NCBI GenBank assembly: GCA_963575745.1
Contig: CAUYUJ010018060.1
Location: 351,532 to 415,531, forward strand
Reading direction: 5' to 3'
Source of the DNA: Prorocentrum cordatum
Lineage: Eukaryota > Sar > Dinophyceae > Prorocentrales > Prorocentraceae
Length of the DNA: 64,000 nucleotides
The position numbers were made by a program, and so were the translations under genes. The notes below the pieces were generated by a model that was given only the letters and a program-made list of their open reading frames with translations, ran no database searches and was not told the origin of the DNA. Every line of letters begins with the position of its first letter. Position 1 is the stretch's first letter. Shown here piece after piece: positions 31,101 to 40,755 of the stretch.

Positions 31101-32660
31101 CCGTAACTTAGTGTGATTCTTCTCCAATTGTTTGAGCTCCAGTACGTCCAGGGCGCGCTGTCGAAGCCAATCATAGGTTCGATTCGGGTCGCTGATCTTC
31201 ATGCGCTGGTACTCGTACATGTCTTGTTTCATCCAGGCATGTCTTCGAATCTGTGTGCGAAACAGAGATTCCAAGATCTTTGGATCGGGTGCTTCTCGGC
31301 ACTCCAATCGTAAAGCGTCCCAGTCAGTAATAAAACGTTGCAAACCTTCATCCCTCACCCTCAGTTCTTTAAGGCGCTCGAAGTCGTGCAGGTCGTCATC
31401 AACCTCTGTCACCTTGTAGGACTGTAGGATGTGCCAGTATATCTGGCGTCCTTTGAGCATGCGTCCTGCTTTGTGCTCTCTGGTTTCGATGGGCCTGATT
31501 TGGTAGCGCAAGTCTGAGGATAAGATGTCGCTCAGAGCGGTAGCGAGTTTGCAATCGGTGCTCTCAAAGTCTCCACTGTCTTGTAAGTCCTCGAAGGTAC
31601 ACTCGGGCTGTTCGGCCACGCATGGGAAGGCATATGCTTTGGATGGTCGCCCCGAGGCGGCCCCAAAGTTCTTCCGTACCTTTTGCTGCCACTCGAGCAG
31701 CTGCGTGATCTTAGGCAAGACAGGGGCTCGGACGGTGTCTGACTCCTTGATAGGAGTTGTAGTATGGACCGAAACCGCAGACAGTGGTTGCGAGGGTATC
31801 GGTACACCGTCAGCAGTCGGTTCTGCGCGCACAGGAGACACATGGCGTGTCTGTGCAGAAGCTGCCGCGGAGGCTGCTCCTGGTGACGTACGTCGCTGTT
31901 GTCCTGCAGAAACTTGTGGTGCTTCAGCGGACGCTGCCGTCGGCCTTTGCAGGTCGGTTGCAGGTCGAAGGTGGAGACTGGTGTCGTTGGTGTGGTCGAT
32001 CAGCTGATTCGTCCAGCTCGTCATGTCTTCGTGTATTTTGGCCGCCCTTTGGCGCGTGTACTCATCAGTATCCCGAGAACGTTGTGAGTACCGATCACGT
32101 CGTTGCTCGTAGGCTCGGAGACGGGCGCCTTGTGCCTCCAGCTCGCTTTCCAGACGTGCGAGGAGCCCCTCGACACGTACTTTCTCAATATCTCTCTCAC
32201 GAATAACCTGGGAGAGCTCCAACTCCGCGTGGTCCGCCGCCTTCTCAACCTCCTGCAACCTGTCAGTGAGGCGGGCGAAATCGTAAACCGTGGGAGGAAA
32301 ATCCAGCTGGCCAGTCTGGGCTCGTCCGACACGCAACTCTGCCAGGGCGTCCTGCACACCAGGAAAACGCTGCTCGATTTCAGAGATCCGGTTAGCGAGT
32401 GGCTGCACGACAGCGTTGGTCGCATCAAGCTTTTGAGTGATGACTCTCTCAGTACGCTGCAACATGTCGATCAGGTTCGACGAGTTGGTGTGTGCTTCGT
32501 TGCGAAGCGTCGCCGTAGTGTGGTCTATGTGGGATCGAAGATCATTGATCTGAGACGGAACGTCGCCAAGGTCGGTGGCCTCGGCTGGTGTTGGTCGGTT
32601 GCGGAGCTGGTCGTGGATCTCATCGTGTAAGATCCTGACTGCTGAACGCCTGTGTCGCGT
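31032..32660 (-). CDS. gag: gag: capsid-like core
   Basis: Structural Gag region. The N-terminal third (from IHDQLRNRP to about 31990) is alpha-helical and heptad-rich (VEKAADHAELELSQVIRERDIEK), probably coiled coil. Then comes a Ser/Ala/Thr linker, and a globular C-terminal part with YWHILQSYKVTEVDDDLHDF and LEKNHTKLRYE that resembles a copia capsid domain. The segment begins out of frame with the N-terminal gag ORF (a -1 shift at 32640-32700). Confidence 0.8.
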   Translation of the reverse strand, partial: TRHRRSAVRILHDEIHDQLRNRPTPAEATDLGDVPSQINDLRSHIDHTTATLRNEAHTNSSNLIDMLQRTERVITQKLDATNAVVQPLANRISEIEQRFPGVQDALAELRVGRAQTGQLDFPPTVYDFARLTDRLQEVEKAADHAELELSQVIRERDIEKVRVEGLLARLESELEAQGARLRAYEQRRDRYSQRSRDTDEYTRQRAAKIHEDMTSWTNQLIDHTNDTSLHLRPATDLQRPTAASAEAPQVSAGQQRRTSPGAASAAASAQTRHVSPVRAEPTADGVPIPSQPLSAVSVHTTTPIKESDTVRAPVLPKITQLLEWQQKVRKNFGAASGRPSKAYAFPCVAEQPECTFEDLQDSGDFESTDCKLATALSDILSSDLRYQIRPIETREHKAGRMLKGRQIYWHILQSYKVTEVDDDLHDFERLKELRVRDEGLQRFITDWDALRLECREAPDPKILESLFRTQIRRHAWMKQDMYEYQRMKISDPNRTYDWLRQRALDVLELKQLEKNHTKLRYEHDTFSSQCARCLEERKLSQW

Positions 32661-33547
32661 ACGAGCACAAGCTGTTGCTCCATCTGCACAAGGTAGTTGC
32701 GCAGGTTTTCGACCATTGCCGTTCGTTCACCCGAGTGTGACACCTCACGATCAACCTGGTACTGCAGTTCACCTATGATGCGTCGATCTTCGGCGATCCT
32801 GGAATCAATGATCCCTAAGGCGCCGTAAAGATCTCGGCGCATGGCTGCAGTATTGGCAGCGTTCGTCTGAACGCTCTGCAGTAGTCCAGAATATTGCCTG
32901 GACACGAAGGTTTCAACCTGGTCTCTGAGCTCAGCTATTTCACCTGCGGCGGACGTTTCCGCCAGCTGGTCGTCTGAAATGGAGAGGTGGGGAGCGTAGG
33001 CTTCCCTCTGCTCCCTCTCGCGAGGAGCGATTGGCCTCTGAGAGGCTGTACGCGGGCTCGACCTACTCTCGCCGCATGGGCCTGGGGTCCCACGACGGTT
33101 GCGCGCGGACGAGCTGCGGCTAGGACCGTGTGTGCGCGGTGTCTCATCCGATGATACCTTGGGATACTGCGTCTGCGGCTGTGCCGCCACTGGTCTACTG
33201 AGTTCCTCGAGGGTGGCTACGTGCTCCGCAACAGGAACGGTCGCAGGGCTGGTGGTACCAGCGCCTGAGGTCCATCGGCGGTTAGCGCGAAAGCGCCCTG
33301 GAGTATCAGGACCAGTGAGGCTTTCGCCTGACGCAGTTGGGATTGCTCCCGACTGACGAGGAGATGGAGGATCGAAGGTCGGCGTGCGAAACTCCTTCCT
33401 ACCTGTTCCTGCTCCTTTTCCTGCCCCCCCGCGGGCGGCGCTGCGGTGAAGTTCAGCAGCTAGACGCGCCTCGGGTCCGTCGGAGCTGGGGGGGGGGGGT
33501 ACCTGGGACACCAACACAATCCGCACTAAGGCTCTCCAACCCATCAC
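32525..33547 (-). CDS. gag: gag: N-terminal region
   Basis: Up to 340 residues from ATG at 33547, although only sequence to about 32650 is in the true frame. The first 160 residues are Pro/Arg/Ser-rich and disordered. Residues 195-305 (EIAELRDQVETFVSRQYSG, then RTAMVENLRNYLVQMEQQL) are helical. The start is uncertain; the upstream leader has a G10 run at 33491-33500 that is prone to length change. Confidence 0.7.
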   Translation of the reverse strand: MMGWRALVRIVLVSQVPPPPSSDGPEARLAAELHRSAARGGAGKGAGTGRKEFRTPTFDPPSPRQSGAIPTASGESLTGPDTPGRFRANRRWTSGAGTTSPATVPVAEHVATLEELSRPVAAQPQTQYPKVSSDETPRTHGPSRSSSARNRRGTPGPCGESRSSPRTASQRPIAPREREQREAYAPHLSISDDQLAETSAAGEIAELRDQVETFVSRQYSGLLQSVQTNAANTAAMRRDLYGALGIIDSRIAEDRRIIGELQYQVDREVSHSGERTAMVENLRNYLVQMEQQLVLVRDTGVQQSGSYTMRSTTSSATDQHQPRPPTLATFRLRSMIFDPT

Positions 33548-33679
33548 CGAGCCGTCGCGCTGTCGGAGAGCTCGGACGCGAGGCCCCGATGGACCCCTTA
33601 CAGCGCATGCGCCGCTTGGGTTCCATCGAGGCCGCGTGCGAGGTCGCGACGCGGGGTTCGATGATCAGTGAGCTTTAAA

Positions 33680-33691
33680 GGGCTGATAACC
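33680..33691 (-). promoter_or_regulatory. Primer-binding site
   Basis: Directly inside the 5' LTR the minus strand reads GGTTATCAGCCC. It is complementary to GGGCUGAUAACC, which has the form of an anticodon arm with loop CUGAUAA, i.e. an isoleucine GAU anticodon. Drosophila copia begins its site GGTTATGGGCCC and is primed by an internal fragment of initiator tRNA cut in the anticodon loop. A similar half-tRNA mode with another tRNA is plausible here but inferred. Confidence 0.6.
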
Positions 33692-33888
33692 TGTGAATGG
33701 GCTTGAAGTACAAGGGTACAGAACCCCTGATCCGCTGGTAGAGGGAAGGAGGGATAGATGGATGTCTTTCCCTCCTGCACGATCAAAGGTCTGATCGATC
33801 TGTCCCAATACCTGAGCCCAAACGGCCAGGCGCAGGAGAGGTGAGGATAAGGAGTATATATGAGGGTATTACACGGATTCTATTCACA
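33692..33888 (-). repeat. 5' LTR of the retrotransposon
   Basis: 197 bp, TGTGAATGGGC to CTATTCACA. Differs from the other LTR by five substitutions and a 1-bp indel. Contains the TATATA-like stretch at about 33855-33861. Followed by the TCCGC duplication. Confidence 0.95.
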
Positions 33889-34080
33889 TCCGCCGGCCAA
33901 AGCACACAGAATAGCCAAGGGTACCCTCCCCAGGATGCACTGGAGCATCCACCGAGCACGAAAAACATCAGGGCACCCTCCCCGAACCGTCCTCGATCTT
34001 ATGCCTCGGTCCGACTGTACAGTCGGACCTGTGGCAGAAGATCACGCTTCAAGAGCATGAGACCCTCCGCCGCCCCCAAA
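33889..34080 (+). repeat. Repeat J, copy 1, containing the retroelement insertion site
   Basis: From CCGGCCAAAGCACACAGAA through GGGTACCCTCCCCAGG to CTCGGTCCGACTG and CTTCAAGAGCATGAGACCCTC. Its beginning is interrupted by the retrotransposon: the missing left part (CATGAGACCCTCCGC) lies at 15909-15923. Copies: 34180-34320 and 50905-51060. Confidence 0.7.
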
Positions 34081-34179
34081 CAGGGCATATAATCACGGAG
34101 GGTACCCTTTCTGCTGCGTCACGCGAATGATGAGCCCCGAAGCCCAGCCTTGCCAGAACGAGCGAACAAAGACGTCAGA

Positions 34180-34320
34180 CTGAAGAACATTCGAGGGTAC
34201 CCTCCCCCAGGAAGCACAAGGACATCCAACAAGCACGAAGAACACTGGGCCCTCCCCGAACCAGTCTCGATCTCATACCACGGTCCGACCGTAGATGGTG
34301 TCGGAGGATCGCGCCGCCTC
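34180..34320 (+). repeat. Repeat J, copy 2
   Basis: Same block order as copy 1: GAACATTCGAGGGTACCCTCC, then ACAAGCACGAAGAACACTG, and CTCGATCTCATACCACGGTC. It is adjacent to a palindromic CATCGGCGATGC cluster. Confidence 0.65.
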
Positions 34321-34432
34321 GCCGATGGCAGATGCATCGGCGATACATCGGCGATGCATCGGCGACGTCGGCGCGCAGAAAATCGAGCTCCACATCGAGG
34401 CGCATCGCCGATGCATCGGCGATGCGGCACGA
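34318..34432. repeat. CATCGGCGATGC cluster, copy 1
   Basis: CGATGCATCGGCGAT-like units on both strands, able to fold on themselves. A related cluster is at 50484-50600, and the same hexamer alphabet (TATCGGCGAT) makes the centre of the hairpin at 35471-35815. Confidence 0.6.
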
Positions 34433-34497
34433 TCCTCTGGCCCCATCTGCTCGGACCCGATCTGGGAGGCGTAGAGCACCAGGAAGAAGGGGAAGAA

Positions 34498-34660
34498 TGG
34501 CAGGCTTCTCAGAAGGAAACTGGTTCTTGGGAGGCGCTGGCCCTGCACCTGCAGATAGGGCCCGCGCCTTCTGAGAAGCAGGGGTGTTTCCAAGAAGCCC
34601 TCCCCCCTCCCCCCACCCCCCTCTTGCGCGTGGCTGACGCTGACTCACCACGCGTTGTTC
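34498..34660 (+). repeat. Repeat K, copy 1
   Basis: GGCTTCTCAGAAGGAAACTGG through GGCCCGCGCCTTCTGAGAAGC to CCCCCCTCTTGCGCGTGGCTG. A second copy with the same order is at 44566-44705. Confidence 0.65.
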
Positions 34661-35470
34661 GGGTGTTGCTAGAAGTGACCCTGGCCCAAAGTGCACCCAG
34701 GATTCCCAAGGAGGCCCTCCAATATGAGGCGAAAAGTAGGGGGCACCTTAGACCAGGGGCACCTTTAGCAACCCCCGACAACCTTCCTCTGCGCGTGGTT
34801 GGCACTGACTCACCACGCGGTGTTTAGCATAGGGAAAGTGGGTCATGCGGAAAAGCGGGTCCTGAACCAGGGATCATGAATCTAGACGATCGCGTTCCAC
34901 TACTCGCAAAGCAACTACTCGCAAATGGGCTGGGTCCGCCGCGGGGGGTTTACGACACGCATTACATCGAGGCAAGCAGATGCTCTTCGGACGTCTGCGA
35001 CCAACGTGGCTACCCAAAACTGCGCGCACACGACGACAATATGCCCGGTGGCACCCGACGCCACAAACCACTCGCGCCCAGACGTAGCTCTTGCCGCGGG
35101 GGGGGGCTTACTCACGACTCGAGAGGGGGCCCACTCCCTGGACCCCGCTCCCTCGTCGGCAGAGAGCTCTGGTCGGCCCGTGGCGCTGTCGCCGTGGACG
35201 GGGCTGATCAGGGAGGCCTAATCTGAGGATGAGCCTCTCCAGAGCGTTCCGGAACGCTCTCGGAGCCTTCCATGCCGCTCTGAAGCGACCGCGGCGCCCG
35301 ATGCATCTTCCAGACCTACTGGCTCTCAGAGATTCCTTCTTGTCCGCATCCGAAGTTATCCTCATCTTGCCCTCGTCGGCGGCGAGCGACGGGGGGAAGT
35401 GAGAAGGGGAAGGCCTTCTCAGAAAGCTCGGAAGCCCCCCGGCCTTCCCAGGAGCTTCCTGAGCCTTCCC
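34661..35470. other. Unique sequence with no recognised gene
   Basis: I see no gene. A perfect 16-bp palindrome AGCGTTCCGGAACGCT lies near 35240, and a similar sequence recurs near 50090. A second arm of the CTTCTGAGA repeat is at 35377-35462 on the minus strand. Confidence 0.4.
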
Positions 35471-35815
35471 CAGGGGCAACGATAGACGATAGGGGGGGAT
35501 AGCCCTAGGGGGGGATGCATCGACCTCCAATCACCCACTGATCGCCGATTGGTGCCCGATAGCCCCAACCTGCCCAGGAACGGTCGGATTCACTATCGGG
35601 AGCCTATCGCCGATCTATCGGCGATGTGTCGCCATTAGGGGGGGAACATCGACCTGGAATCGGCGATACATCGCCGATAGATCGGCGATAGGCTCCCGAT
35701 AGTGAATCCGCACGTTCCTGGGCAGGTTGGGGCTATCGGGCACCAATCGGCGGTCAGTGGGCGATTGAGGGTCGATGCATCCCCCCTAGGGCTATCCCCC
35801 CCTATCGTTTCCCCT
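35471..35815. repeat. Long near-perfect inverted repeat (hairpin), arms about 155-163 bp
   Basis: Left arm 35471-35633 and right arm 35662-35815 are reverse complements with few mismatches and one small indel (GATAGAC extra at 35481). The loop is 28 nt. Landmarks read CTAGGGGGGGATGCATCGACC on the left and GGTCGATGCATCCCCCCTAGG on the right. No ORF. It could be a foldback element, or a source of double-stranded small RNA if transcribed. Confidence 0.88.
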
Positions 35816-35846
35816 GCCTTCCCCGAAGACACAGACAATTTCTCAG

Positions 35847-36252
35847 AAGGCACGAGGGCTTCTGAAAAGACCCGCCGCCATCTGAGAAGATCTTCTCCTC
35901 CTGACTTCACCCCCCTCGCTTGCCGCCGAACTCGGACTCCACATCTTGACGCATGCGCTCCCCACCACGGCGGCAGGACCTCCCCGGACTCGCTGCAGGT
36001 CCGCCGACGGCCCCTCCCCGGCGGCAGGACCTTCCTCCTCCTCCTCCTCCTCCTCCTCCTCTCGGCGGCGAGCGAGGGGGGAAGTGAGAGGCAAGAGGGC
36101 CTTCTCAGAGTGCGGACTTCTCAGGAGGCCTCAGGCCTAGAAGTCGTCTGCGTCTTCGTGGACGGCTCAGGAAAATTCTCGGAAGGGCGGGAGACTTCCG
36201 AGCCTTCTGAGAAGGCCTCCTCCGTTTCACTTCCCTCCCTCGCTCGCCGCCG
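35847..36252. repeat. Cluster of CTTCTGAGA repeats in both orientations
   Basis: Three copies in 400 bp: 35847-35932 (+), 36062-36130 (-) and 36188-36252 (+), each with the CCCTCGCTCGCCGCC block or its complement. A short CTC array lies at 36030-36060 between the first two. No gene. Confidence 0.6.
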
Positions 36253-36572
36253 ATCCTCCGCATCATCCTGATACTGGCGACCATCGTCCCCACAGTCGTC
36301 ATCGGCATCACACTCAGCCTCGTCCTCGTCCTCGTCATCATGTTCATTCAAATCTACTCATCGTCAAAGACCGTCCTCATCATCACCAACATCGACACCA
36401 TCACCATCATCATCAGCAACAACAACAACATCATTCCACTCAACCTCTGCATCCTCCGGGAGCGAGGTACTTTCAAGAGCCCCAAATCCTTAAACAACAG
36501 AAGGACCACATTTGTGCTCGCGAAAGCGGGTAAACCGAGGCATTTCCGGTTCTTGCGTTCCCCAGCGCGCTA

Positions 36573-37739
36573 CAATGTCCAGCAGCCGCTCCCCGCTGAA
36601 CCTCGAGAAGAGGTTGGCGGCTGTGCTGTCCCAAACCCATCCGCAGGGACAAGGGACTACCCAGGGAGCTGGTGCTCCAGTCGGCCAGCTGTTGGCGGGT
36701 TAATCTGTTCGAGCAGATTAGGGAGAAGGTCGCGCGCACGGGATCTGGTCCTGCCTCGCCTTCTACTCCTCTATTGGCAGACAGTCGTTACCAACGCATG
36801 GAGGATGACGGGGAGGAGGGTGATGAGATGATTACATCGCCGCACGTGCGGCCGTACTTGGGGAAGTACGGGAACTCGCAGGAGAAGCAAGTCACGATGT
36901 TCGGCATAGCGGCGATACTCCGGCAGGAGTTGACTCCCGTCACAACCTCGGTGGAGGAGTTGCGCTTGGGGTTCAGAGTTTTGGACACACGCCTCAACGA
37001 ATCTATGACAGTTGTGAACAAGCGCCTGCAGTCCGTGGAGAGCAGGCTGGACGTCTCAGAGGTCAGGATCAAGAAGCTGGAGAGCATGCTCAAGAATTTC
37101 GAGTCTGCCCGGCCAGCCGGCGCAGCTCCATCTCAAAGCTCCATTCAACACGCAACCACGGACACGAGGAACATCACGGCCGTGATTGGCAACCTGGACG
37201 CGTTGAGCAGCATTGCGGAGGCGACCACGTGGCTGAAGGACAAGCTGATGGTGTTGAAGGGTCCAGCCCCAAGCAGCACGTATATACTCCGAGGGGAACT
37301 GCAAGGGCATCCTATTCGGAATTCCAGGGGACCGCGGACAGGGACACCGCTGTGGACTTCCTCCGCGCGGCGGGTCTCCAGCCAGGCGGAGGGAAAAAAT
37401 GGTGGGCGACGGCTGATCGTCCTGCTCCAGAGCGTGCGGTCCGGAACTTTTGTTTCGGCCTGAAGCGGTTGTTCAAAAACGAATGGCGAATCAAGTACCA
37501 CGTGAAGATATCCGACGAGGCTCCGTACCTGCTCACAGCGGGGGGAAAAGGCAGTGACGGTCCACGTTGACGACAACGCCGTGCGATATGAATGGCACGG
37601 CGATTGGAGGACATGGGAAGAGCTGCACAACAATCAAGCTGTGCAAGACCTTCTGCAGAAGAACACGGACATGCTGTCCTGGGCCAGCCTGGGCATGAAG
37701 GGCTCAGAGGGGCAGAAGGGCAGTGCCAAAGGGCACTAG
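36573..37739 (+). pseudogene. LINE ORF1-like protein, frameshifted
   Basis: The likely start is ATG at 36573 (MSSSRSPLNLEKRLAAVL). The frame breaks at about 36700 and resumes in the segment from 36720, with a clear coiled coil (SVESRLDVSEVRIKKLESML). It then shifts near 37290 into a frame with FCFGLKRLFKNEWRIKYHVK and again at about 37555 (VHVDDNAVRYEWHGDWRTWEE). The coiled coil followed by a small nucleic-acid-binding-like domain resembles LINE ORF1 chaperones. Confidence 0.65.
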
Positions 37740-37751
37740 GAAACACAGCAC

Positions 37752-38867
37752 ATGAGCACAGTTTCACCCACAGTTTCACCCAGAGCATCTGTAGTTGTCC
37801 ACACCACAAGCCCCAGTTGTGGTACCAAATCTACACAATGCACAACACGGTCGTATGAAGCGGATCTTTTTCGGGGCGGCCAGCTCGCGGTCTCTGGCCA
37901 GGGATTCAAAGTTGGGACTTGGAATGTGGAAGGGCTTACAGAGGCAAATCTTGCAGAGCTCCAGCGGCACATGCAGCAGGAGGACATCAGCGTTCTCAGC
38001 ATCCATGAAACGCACGAGGGCAAATCTGAGTATGAGATCACAGACGGGGGCTTCCTGCTTATCTTGTCTGGCACGGCAGAAGACGAACTGGAGGCAACTG
38101 CAGGAGTTGGATTCCTGATCTCTCCGCTGACACGTCGCAGCGTCATTGGTTTCAGAAAGCGTCTTCGAGAATGGCGGCCCTCAAACTGCGGGTCTGCGGT
38201 CTGTCGGGGGAACATGATTATCTGCAGCGCCTACGCCCCGCACAGCGGGAAGCCATTCGCCGACCGGCAGGCTTTCTTCTCCGCGTTAACCAGCTTCCTG
38301 GGCAGCCACTCCGCTCACGGACCGGTGCTGTTATTTGGCGATTTCAAAACCAGAATACACCGGCGCTTCCCCGCAGAAGAGGACGTACTGGGGCCTTCCA
38401 TTTTCGGGAACCCGAGCGCCCTTCACAACCAAGAATCAAATAGGATACTCCTGCTCGAATTGTGCACATCTCGCATGGTCGCCGTCGGCAATACACTTTT
38501 CGACGAGACCCCGGAGCGCCAGATTATCTACTACGATATCGAATGCTCGCTGGCGGACCCCCCGGTGCACCAGAACTACGGGCAGTTGGATTTGACGATC
38601 GTGTCTATTGAGTGGCTTCGGTGCTTACAGGAAGTGCGCAGCACCAAGCACAGGGCGATCGCGTCGCATCATGTTCTCGTCATTGCATCCCTGGACGTCC
38701 ACGTCAGTCGCGAAGACAACGCCCCCCTCGAGCCTCCACGACAGCTTGGCGCGCTTCGGGACGAAATGGTGGCCAGCGCATTATCCGATGCATTCTGTTC
38801 TCGCATGAGCTCAAGCGGGTGCGAGAGCACGGGCGCGCCAGCGTCCAGCAGCTCGCGTCGAGCATGA
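37752..38867 (+). pseudogene. LINE apurinic/apyrimidinic-type endonuclease
   Basis: Cuts target DNA to prime reverse transcription. Visible motifs: VGTWNVEGL (family TWN), ISVLSIHETH (usual QET/E), IICSAYAPHSG, LLFGDFKTRI (family GDFN with Asn replaced by Lys) and ASHHVLV (family SDHxxV with Asp replaced). Two catalytic-motif substitutions suggest loss of function. The frame is lost near 38810, after which the linker continues in another frame (HELKRVREHGRASVQQLAS). Confidence 0.8.
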
Positions 38868-40632
38868 CAGATGCTCTTCGTTGCGCTGCCAAAGACGCTC
38901 TCCCGACCCTCGTGAGGAGACCGCGGCGACTGTGGATATCTGGCAGGACGCTCCAGCTCATGGACCAGAGAGACTGAGCGAGAGCACGAGGAGCGACGCA
39001 AGAGGAGCGGCGCTTGCACCGAGCTGTGAGGGGTTCTGTCAAGGCAGACCGTTCGGATTGGTGAGAGAGCCAGCTTTCTGTCCTCCGGGGACTGGGCGCC
39101 GATCCGCGCCTTCACCGAAGGCGAAGTCGTTGGCGCGGCTGCTCGGATGAAGCAAGGTAGAGCGTCTGGCAAAGACAAGATCCCGCCAGAGTTTTGGAAG
39201 ACAGTCTGCCGAGCTGGGACGCCTGCCTGCAGGTGGGCTGTCGAGTTGTGCAACGCATGCTGGACTGACGCAGCAGTTCCAGCAGAGTGGCACGAGGCGC
39301 TGGTTGCAACAATATTCAAAGAGGAAGACGTGGCCCAGTGCAAAAACTACAGGCCCATCTCCTTGACGGCCGTTGGCTACAAAATATTCGCTGCAATTTT
39401 ACTGGGCCGGCTGAAAGCAGGCGTGGCCGAGAGCCGGATATGGCGCACTCTGTTCGGCTTCAATTCGAAGCATGGAACAGCGGACGCCAGATTTCTGGTC
39501 GGGCGAATTCTCGACAGGACTTGGGCCGAAAGGGACGGGCAGATCGTCGTGTTGGCGCTCGATTGGGCAAAAGCCTTCGACAGCGTCTCCCCGGAGTCTC
39601 TAACATCAGCTCGAGCTCTAGTCTCTAACATCAGCTCTGGTCAGCGGAGGTGGTGCGGGCGATCTACCGGGATCCCAGTTGCTGCGTCCGGGATGCCGGC
39701 TCGACATCGGCGCCGAGGGCGCAGGAATTCGGCATCAGCAAGGGGTGCCCGCTGTCGCCTTTTATCTGCGCGATCGTGATGACTGTGTTGCTGCGGGACG
39801 CGAAGGAGGAGGCTGGGCCGCTGCTCGACCTCTCCCAGGCGGTGCATGAATTGGTCTACGCCGACGGCGCATTGCTCGTGTCTGGCGAGTCCGAGACAGC
39901 GACGGCACACATGCGCAGCATCGAAAAAACCGGATCGCAGAACGGGCTGTAGTTCAATTGGCGCAAGCTGGAAGTTTTATCCGTTGGATTTGGGGTGCCG
40001 CAGAAAGAGAGCATTCAATTGTTGGGCAGCTTGATGTCAAACGATGGGAAGATTGGCCCAGAACTCTCCCGCCGACTCGGCGCCGCGAGGGCGGAATTCG
40101 ACAAGTTGGAGCGAGTGTGGGGCCATTCCACGCTGACGCAGTCAAGGAAGCTTGAGATCTCCAACGTTTGTGTTCTCAATAAACTGCTGTGTTGCCTTCA
40201 TACGGCCTTCCTGAACCAGGCATAAACGAAGAGGCTCGACGCATTCCAAGTGAGTTGTTTTGAGGCAGATACTTTGCATACCCCATTCATACGTTAGCCA
40301 CGTGACGAGTGTCAGTGTTTTGAAGCAAGCAGACGTTTCCCCGCTGAGCAATATTCAACTGAATGGTCAGCTGCTGCTCCTGGCGCAATTGCCCGAAAGC
40401 CAGCTGATAATCCTGTCAGATACACTATCCTACGCCCTTTTTCATGCAAGCTAGCACCACAGAGCTTCAAGCGAAAGCGGGGGCGTCCCCAGAAAACTTG
40501 CACCGCAACAAATTTGCCCACGCTGTCCGGGCCGCGCAGGGCGAGGAGGCCCTGCAGCAGCTTTGGCATGATGGCGTAATTTCTGCAGTAGCCTGGCGCG
40601 CAGCCGTGAATCGGTATTGCGACGCCCTGTGA
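38868..40632 (+). pseudogene. LINE reverse transcriptase with YADG in place of YADD
   Basis: Motifs in order: RASGKDKIPPEFWK (39162), CKNYRPISLTAVGYKI (39340), FGFNSKHGTADARF, ALDWAKAFDSVSPESL (39556), a small duplication CTCTAACATCAGCTC repeated at 39598-39635, then in another frame GISKGCPLSPFICAI (39735) and LVYADGALL (near 39857), where the second catalytic Asp is Gly. The C-terminal tail continues to RNKFAHAVRAAQGEEALQQL and VNRYCDAL with a TGA at 40630. In-frame TGA and TAG codons occur in the linker and tail. Dead enzyme. Confidence 0.85.
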
Positions 40633-40755
40633 GGCCACGGCATTTGTGCTCATGTGCTTCGCACTCAGTTTTTTTGTTGTTCCTCTCTCTCTCTCCATCC
40701 TCGTGAACGTCAGAACCAACAACATCGTGGTCATCCTCTGGATCGGCATCGTCAC

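Larger units (their letters stand above)
15924..33888 (-). mobile_element. Giant (about 18 kb) copia-type LTR retrotransposon with extra ORFs
   Basis: Complete element bounded by 198/197-bp LTRs (TG...CA) and a TCCGC target duplication. On the minus strand the order is LTR, primer-binding site, gag, protease, integrase, reverse transcriptase, RNase H, about 8 kb of non-canonical coding sequence, LTR. Integrase before reverse transcriptase places it in Ty1/copia. Typical copia elements are about 5 kb, so this one is more than three times longer although its LTRs are short. The two LTRs differ by five substitutions and one 1-bp indel, so insertion was fairly recent. The coding part has several single-base frame shifts and in-frame TAA/TAG codons, so this copy is probably defective if translated by standard rules. 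Some shifts could be assembly errors. Confidence 0.93.
36450..40632 (+). mobile_element. Decayed non-LTR retrotransposon (LINE) with ORF1, endonuclease and reverse transcriptase
   Basis: ORF1-like, apurinic endonuclease and reverse transcriptase parts in LINE order on the plus strand. Frame shifts and stops occur throughout, and the reverse transcriptase catalytic site is mutated, so it cannot mobilise itself. No poly-A tail is seen; the end is followed by a CT run and a CAT-type array near 40760. The 5' limit is approximate. Confidence 0.85.

Noticed and set aside
15924-33888. Interpretation of the 197-bp repeats as an ordinary dispersed repeat pair
   Set aside because: TG...CA ends, five-base target duplication, adjacent primer site and copia pol between them identify LTRs.
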